A DNA stretch of 64,000 bases from Micromonospora lutea (GTDB lineage Bacteria; Actinomycetota; Actinomycetes; Mycobacteriales; Micromonosporaceae), in NCBI RefSeq assembly GCF_016863535.1, contig NZ_BOPB01000029.1, forward strand, positions 105,009-169,008, read 5' to 3'. Position 1 is the first letter of the stretch. Every line of letters begins with the position of its first letter. A model generated the notes under the pieces. That model made no database searches. It was not told the DNA's origin and was given only the letters and a program-made list of their open reading frames with translations. A program made the translations under genes and the position numbers. Shown here one piece after another: positions 61,201 to 64,000 of the stretch.

Positions 61201-63746
61201 ACGCGCTGGTGACCGCGCCGGCCGGCGGGGTGCGCGTGGTCGACGGCGAGCTCGTCGGGACGTACACCTCGCTGCCGTTGACCGCGCAGCGCAACGGGCT
61301 CACCGAGGCACAACGCGCGGCCTTCCCCCACCTGTGGGATCACCGGGCTTTCACCCTCGACCGACGTGACCTGGCCAAGGTGCCGGCGGCGCTGCGCGGC
61401 CTGCTGCTGGTGACCGAGCGGGCCGCCGACGGCACCCTGCTCGGCGCCACCGGTGTGCAGATCCCGGGCGTGCTCGACGACGTCTACGCCCCGGCCACCT
61501 CGGCCCGGCTCGGCGCCACCTTCACCGGTGGCGTGCCGACCCTGTCGGTCTGGGCGCCGACGGCCCGGACGGTGTCGCTGGAGCTGTTCGACTCGCCGAC
61601 GGCCACCGCGCGGCCGGTGGCGATGCGCCGCGACGACCGCACCGGCGTCTGGTCGGTACGCGGGCAGCGCTCCTGGAGCGGCAGGTACTACCGCTACCGG
61701 GTGCAGGCGTGGCAGCCGGCGACGCAACAGCTGGTCACCGCGTCGGTCACCGACCCGTACTCGGTGGCGCTGGCGGCGGACTCGACGCACAGCCAGATCG
61801 TCGACCTGACCGATCCGAGGCTCGCTCCGGCGAGCTGGGCGCGGCTGCGTAAGCCGGCGGCGGTGCCCTCGGCCAAGGTGCAGATCTCCGAGCTGTCGGT
61901 GCGGGATTTCTCCATCGCCGACGACACCGTGCCGCAGCAGCGGCGGGGCACCTTCCTCGCCTTCACCGACCCGGCCACCGCCGGCATGCGGCACCTGAGG
62001 GCGATCGGCGACGCCGGGGTGACCCACCTGCACCTGTTGCCGGCGTTCGACTTCGCCACCATCCCGGAGCGCCGGGCCGACCAGCGGCAGCCGGCCTGCG
62101 ACCTGGCGGCCCTGCCGCCGGACTCGCCGCGGCAGCAGGAATGCGTGGCCGAGGTAAAGGAGACCGACGGCTACAACTGGGGGTACGACCCGCTGCACTA
62201 CACCGTTCCCGAGGGTGGGTACGCGGTCGACCCGCAGGGTGCGGCACGTACCACCGAGTTCCGGCAGATGGTGGCCGGGCTCAACGGCGTGGGTCTGCGG
62301 GTGGTCATGGACGTGGTCTACAACCACACCTCGGCCGCCGGCACCGACCCGAAGTCGGTGTTGGACCAGATCGTCCCCGGCTACTACCACCGGCTGCTCG
62401 ACGACGGCACGGTGGCCACCTCCACCTGCTGCGCGAACACCGCACCCGAGCACGCCATGATGGGCAAGCTCGTGGTGGACTCGCTGGTGACCTGGGCGAA
62501 GGCGTACAAGGTGGATGGCTTCCGCTTCGACCTGATGGGCCACCACCCGAAGGCGAACATCCTGGCCGTACGCGCCGCGCTGGACAAGCTGACGGTGGCC
62601 CGTGACGGGGTGGACGGAAAGAACATCCTGCTCTACGGCGAGGGTTGGAACTTCGGCGAGGTGGCCGACGACGCCCGCTTCGTGCAGGCCACCCAGGCCA
62701 ACATGGCCGGTACCGGGATCGGCACCTTCAACGACCGGCTGCGTGACGCGGTACGCGGCGGCGGCCCGTTCGACGACAACCCGCGCCGGCAGGGCTTCGC
62801 CTCGGGGCTCTTCACCGACCCCAACGGCGATCCGGTCAACGGCTCGGCCGCCGAGCAACGGGCCCGCCTGCTGCACCAGCACGACCTGGTCAAGGTGGGG
62901 CTGGCCGGCAACCTGCGCGGCTACCGGTTCACCGACTCGTCGGGCCGGCAGGTCACCGGCGCCGACGTGGACTACAACGGCTCGCCGGCCGGCTACACCG
63001 CCGCGCCGGGGGAGGCGGTCACCTACGTCGACGCGCACGACAACGAGATCCTGTACGACGCGTTGGCGTACAAGCTGCCGCAGGCCACATCCGCGACGGA
63101 TCGAGCCCGGATGCAGGTGTTGGCGTTGAGCACCGTGGTGATGGGCCAGGGGGCCGGGTTCGTCACCACCGGCACCGAGCGACTGCGGTCGAAGTCGCTG
63201 GACCGCAACTCGTACAACTCCGGGGACCACTTCAACCAGATCCGCTGGGACTGTGCCCAGGGCAACGGCTTCGGCCTCGGGCTGCCGCCGGCCGAGGACA
63301 ACCGGGACAAGTGGCCGTACGCACAGCCGTTGCTGGCCGATCCGAAGCTGGTGCCGGACTGCGCGGCGGTCGAGTTGACCGACGCCCGCTACGCCGAGCT
63401 GCTGCGGATCCGGGCCTCCTCGCCGGTCTTCGGGCTGCCCACCGCGAGGCAGGTGCAGCAGCGGGTGGCCTTCCCGCTCTCCGGTGTGGACGAGACGCCG
63501 GGGGTGCTCACCATGACGCTGGACGCCCGGGGGCTCGGCGGGGCGTGGCGGTCGGTGACGGTAGTCTTCAACGCCACTCCGGAAGCCGCCACCCAACGGG
63601 TGACCGGGCTGCGCGGGGCGGACGTGGCGTTGCACCCGGTGCTGCGCGCCTCGGCCGACCCGGTGCTGCGTACGGCGTCGTTCGAGCGGTCCAGCGGCAC
63701 GTTCACCGTACCGGCGCGCAGCGTGGCGGTCTTCGTCCAACGGTAG
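58254..63746 (+). CDS. secreted alpha-amylase/pullulanase fusion (pullulanase-type alpha-1,6-glucosidase)
   Basis: A giant 1830-residue enzyme that should cut both alpha-1,4 and alpha-1,6 bonds of starch or glycogen outside the cell. A signal peptide (SLLALVFLLTVTLVGAPVAV, cleaved near PAAAAG) leads to GH13 domain 1 at about residues 60-560, with DVIVNHTAD, GFRLDTVKHV, FGEVYS and GNHDMG. Two PUD/CBM41-like repeats starting VVHHQRPDGDYDDWALYAWG and VVHYHRPDGDYDGWGLHLWD follow at about 740-930, then a pullulanase N-domain and GH13 domain 2 (about 1200-1830) with DVVYNHTSA, GFRFDLMGH, YGEGWNF and DAHDNE. Both catalytic sets are complete. AGAGGAAGG precedes the ATG. Confidence 0.95.
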   Translation: MKPPPTPRKSLLALVFLLTVTLVGAPVAVNPAAAAGRSAVTGTLTATGAVTWHAEPSTTALLDAGRSQVGAEQFYFVLPDRFANGDPRNDRGGLAGDRTRTGYDPTDKGFYQGGDLKGLTERLDYIEGLGTTAIWLAPVFRNQPVQGEGDDVSAGYHGYWITDFTQVDPHFGDPADLKKLVQLAHRRGIKVYLDVIVNHTADVITYAEDRFSYVDKASAPYRDAQGRPFEDRNYADGSRHFPTVDGDSFPYTPTFKTPADAKVKVPAWLNDPTMYHNRGDSTFVGENSEYGDFFGLDDLWTERPEVVRGMTKIYADWVRATGVDGFRLDTVKHVNMDFWPQFSQGVQQAADRAGKKDFFMFGEVYSADPEIASSYVRQGGLPATLDFGFQEAARDYTANDGSAKALADLYARDDLYAARDTHAGRLTTFLGNHDMGRIGSFIANGPTDPATHLRRDQLAHELMFLTRGQPVIYSGDEQGFTGAGGDKDARQPMFASRTPDYLDDDLLGTDRTHAVDQFDRQHPLYRTIAELGRLRQAHPALRDGVQVTRHAADGPGVFAFSRVDPGNRTEYLVAVNNAATAQTVTVDTWSAGATFTGIHGSTARPVAAGDGRLTLTVPPLSAVVHRAGTAVALPKAKPGITIAPVGSPATRAEVTAQVTGDPLARVTMAARTAGGKWTLLGSAQRAPYTLHHDLTGQAAGTRIEYKAVVRDGRGRTASARATATVGTPEPSGSSRDWLVVHHQRPDGDYDDWALYAWGDIDPEYTTEWPKGQPFAGTDAYGRFAWVKLKPGAKTVGFLVVDADGTKDVDNDRIIDVTQTGEVWVKQGDPATYQTREEAAGGPAPPVEEGVAVVHYHRPDGDYDGWGLHLWDGAATPTDWAKPMPPTRVDSFGAEFRVPLAEGATGLSYIIHSGDEKDLPQDQRLDFADAGREVWLLAATPGRLLPTTTGTGTGTDTEISKQRAHWIDRSTVAWRTGPTDGRAYALVTAPAGGVRVVDGELVGTYTSLPLTAQRNGLTEAQRAAFPHLWDHRAFTLDRRDLAKVPAALRGLLLVTERAADGTLLGATGVQIPGVLDDVYAPATSARLGATFTGGVPTLSVWAPTARTVSLELFDSPTATARPVAMRRDDRTGVWSVRGQRSWSGRYYRYRVQAWQPATQQLVTASVTDPYSVALAADSTHSQIVDLTDPRLAPASWARLRKPAAVPSAKVQISELSVRDFSIADDTVPQQRRGTFLAFTDPATAGMRHLRAIGDAGVTHLHLLPAFDFATIPERRADQRQPACDLAALPPDSPRQQECVAEVKETDGYNWGYDPLHYTVPEGGYAVDPQGAARTTEFRQMVAGLNGVGLRVVMDVVYNHTSAAGTDPKSVLDQIVPGYYHRLLDDGTVATSTCCANTAPEHAMMGKLVVDSLVTWAKAYKVDGFRFDLMGHHPKANILAVRAALDKLTVARDGVDGKNILLYGEGWNFGEVADDARFVQATQANMAGTGIGTFNDRLRDAVRGGGPFDDNPRRQGFASGLFTDPNGDPVNGSAAEQRARLLHQHDLVKVGLAGNLRGYRFTDSSGRQVTGADVDYNGSPAGYTAAPGEAVTYVDAHDNEILYDALAYKLPQATSATDRARMQVLALSTVVMGQGAGFVTTGTERLRSKSLDRNSYNSGDHFNQIRWDCAQGNGFGLGLPPAEDNRDKWPYAQPLLADPKLVPDCAAVELTDARYAELLRIRASSPVFGLPTARQVQQRVAFPLSGVDETPGVLTMTLDARGLGGAWRSVTVVFNATPEAATQRVTGLRGADVALHPVLRASADPVLRTASFERSSGTFTVPARSVAVFVQR

Positions 63747-63775
63747 TTCCGGTCGGTGCCGCGAGTCGGAACGTG

Positions 63776-63826
63776 CTCCGGCCCCGCCGGTCCGATCCAT
63801 CTGGATCGGTCCCGGCGGGGCCGGAG
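63776..63826 (+). terminator. terminator after the pullulanase gene
   Basis: CTCCGGCCCCGCCGG (63776-63790) pairs with CCGGCGGGGCCGGAG (63812-63826), and an inner stem GATCCA-TC-TGGATC adds to the hairpin. It begins 30 bp past the stop. Confidence 0.85.
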
Positions 63827-63926
63827 TCAGTGCGTGCTGGGCGGCTCGGGTTGCGGCAACTCGCGCTTTCCCGTCGATGTATAGGCCCGACTCGCCGCAA
63901 GGCGTGACTGGCTCGGTACCACGACG
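63827..63926. other. 100-bp interval between two terminators
   Basis: No ORF is supported. TTGCGGC near 63850 and GCCGCAA near 63895 can pair, and TATAGG near 63881 is a weak -10. A short structured RNA ending at the next terminator is possible but not shown. Confidence 0.25.
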
Positions 63927-63976
63927 GCGGCCCCGCCGGGTCTGGTCCGAGGACCGGTCCCGACGGGGCCGCTTTT
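63927..63976 (+). terminator. hairpin plus T-tract terminator at the window end
   Basis: GCGGCCCCG (63927-63935) pairs with CGGGGCCGC (63964-63972), with further inner pairing (CCGGG/CCCG, GGTCC/GGACC), and is followed by TTTT. It is the only hairpin here with a clear T-tract on the plus strand. The transcript it ends is not identified. Confidence 0.75.
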
Positions 63977-64000
63977 GTGTGCCTGCGTGTCCGTTACCCC

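Noticed and set aside
60114..63800. 1228-codon minus-strand frame opposite the pullulanase fusion
   Set aside because: Antisense shadow; the plus-strand enzyme carries two complete GH13 motif sets.
63827..63926. tRNA gene between the last two terminators
   Set aside because: No acceptor stem plus T-arm (GGTTCGAATCC-like) pattern could be made.

Overview
This window is chromosomal DNA of a high-GC actinobacterium, most likely a Micromonosporaceae member of the Micromonospora/Salinispora type. The reasons are the very high G+C third codon positions, frequent GTG and TTG starts, tight ATGA/GTGA/TGATG gene overlaps, -10-like hexamers placed 6 to 8 nt before start codons as in leaderless genes, an opcA-containing pentose phosphate operon, a sufR-led suf operon, a conservon (cvn) and an AcnR/aconitase pair. 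No tRNA, rRNA, CRISPR array or insertion sequence was recognised. Identifications rest on motifs read by eye; no database search was run.

Region 1 (1-13280) looks like a specialised-metabolite locus. It holds trpB (cut by the window edge), trpC, trpD and a dedicated trpF, a nucleotide-sugar dehydrogenase, an MFS exporter, three different ATP-grasp ligases, a Gfo/Idh/MocA oxidoreductase and a MocR-type (GntR plus aminotransferase) regulator behind a 629-bp control region with inverted repeats. A dedicated TrpF is unexpected in an actinobacterium, where PriA normally does this job. The set suggests a private tryptophan or indole supply feeding non-NRPS amide-bond formation. The product is unknown and the locus continues left of the window.

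Region 2 (13447-31242) is central metabolism. It contains tkt-tal-zwf-opcA-pgl on the minus strand, ctaB, a small conserved gene with a DcsG-like ATP-grasp protein, and ctaA divergent from sufR-sufB-sufD-Rieske-sufC-sufS-sufU-sufT. The ctaA/sufR control region carries two copies of a TACGNAACGTNG motif, each overlapping a leaderless -10 element.

Region 3 (31243-47192) is mixed housekeeping: an acVLRF1-type peptidyl-tRNA hydrolase, a zinc metallopeptidase, an ABC-F ATPase behind a six-codon leader ORF, a small HTH protein, an enoyl-CoA hydratase, an ABC exporter, Mug, an SDR, AcnR, a HAD phosphatase, a RIO kinase and a solitary class II diterpene-cyclase-like gene. Its most interesting element is a translationally coupled operon (39781-42001) of a TIGR04222-type membrane protein with a Gly/Cys tail, a DUF692/MNIO iron oxidase and a third small protein. 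This looks like a membrane-tethered peptide-modification system.

Region 4 (47203-64000) begins with a conservon whose cvnA has been reduced to an N-terminal remnant. It continues with acnA (preceded by the same 19-bp motif as acnR), a truncated VOC gene, a secreted C39-like peptidase, tandem repeats, a beta-helix protein, a permuted papain-like enzyme, two paralogous membrane-anchored CBM2-like proteins and a giant secreted alpha-amylase/pullulanase fusion with a TTGCA-rich control region.
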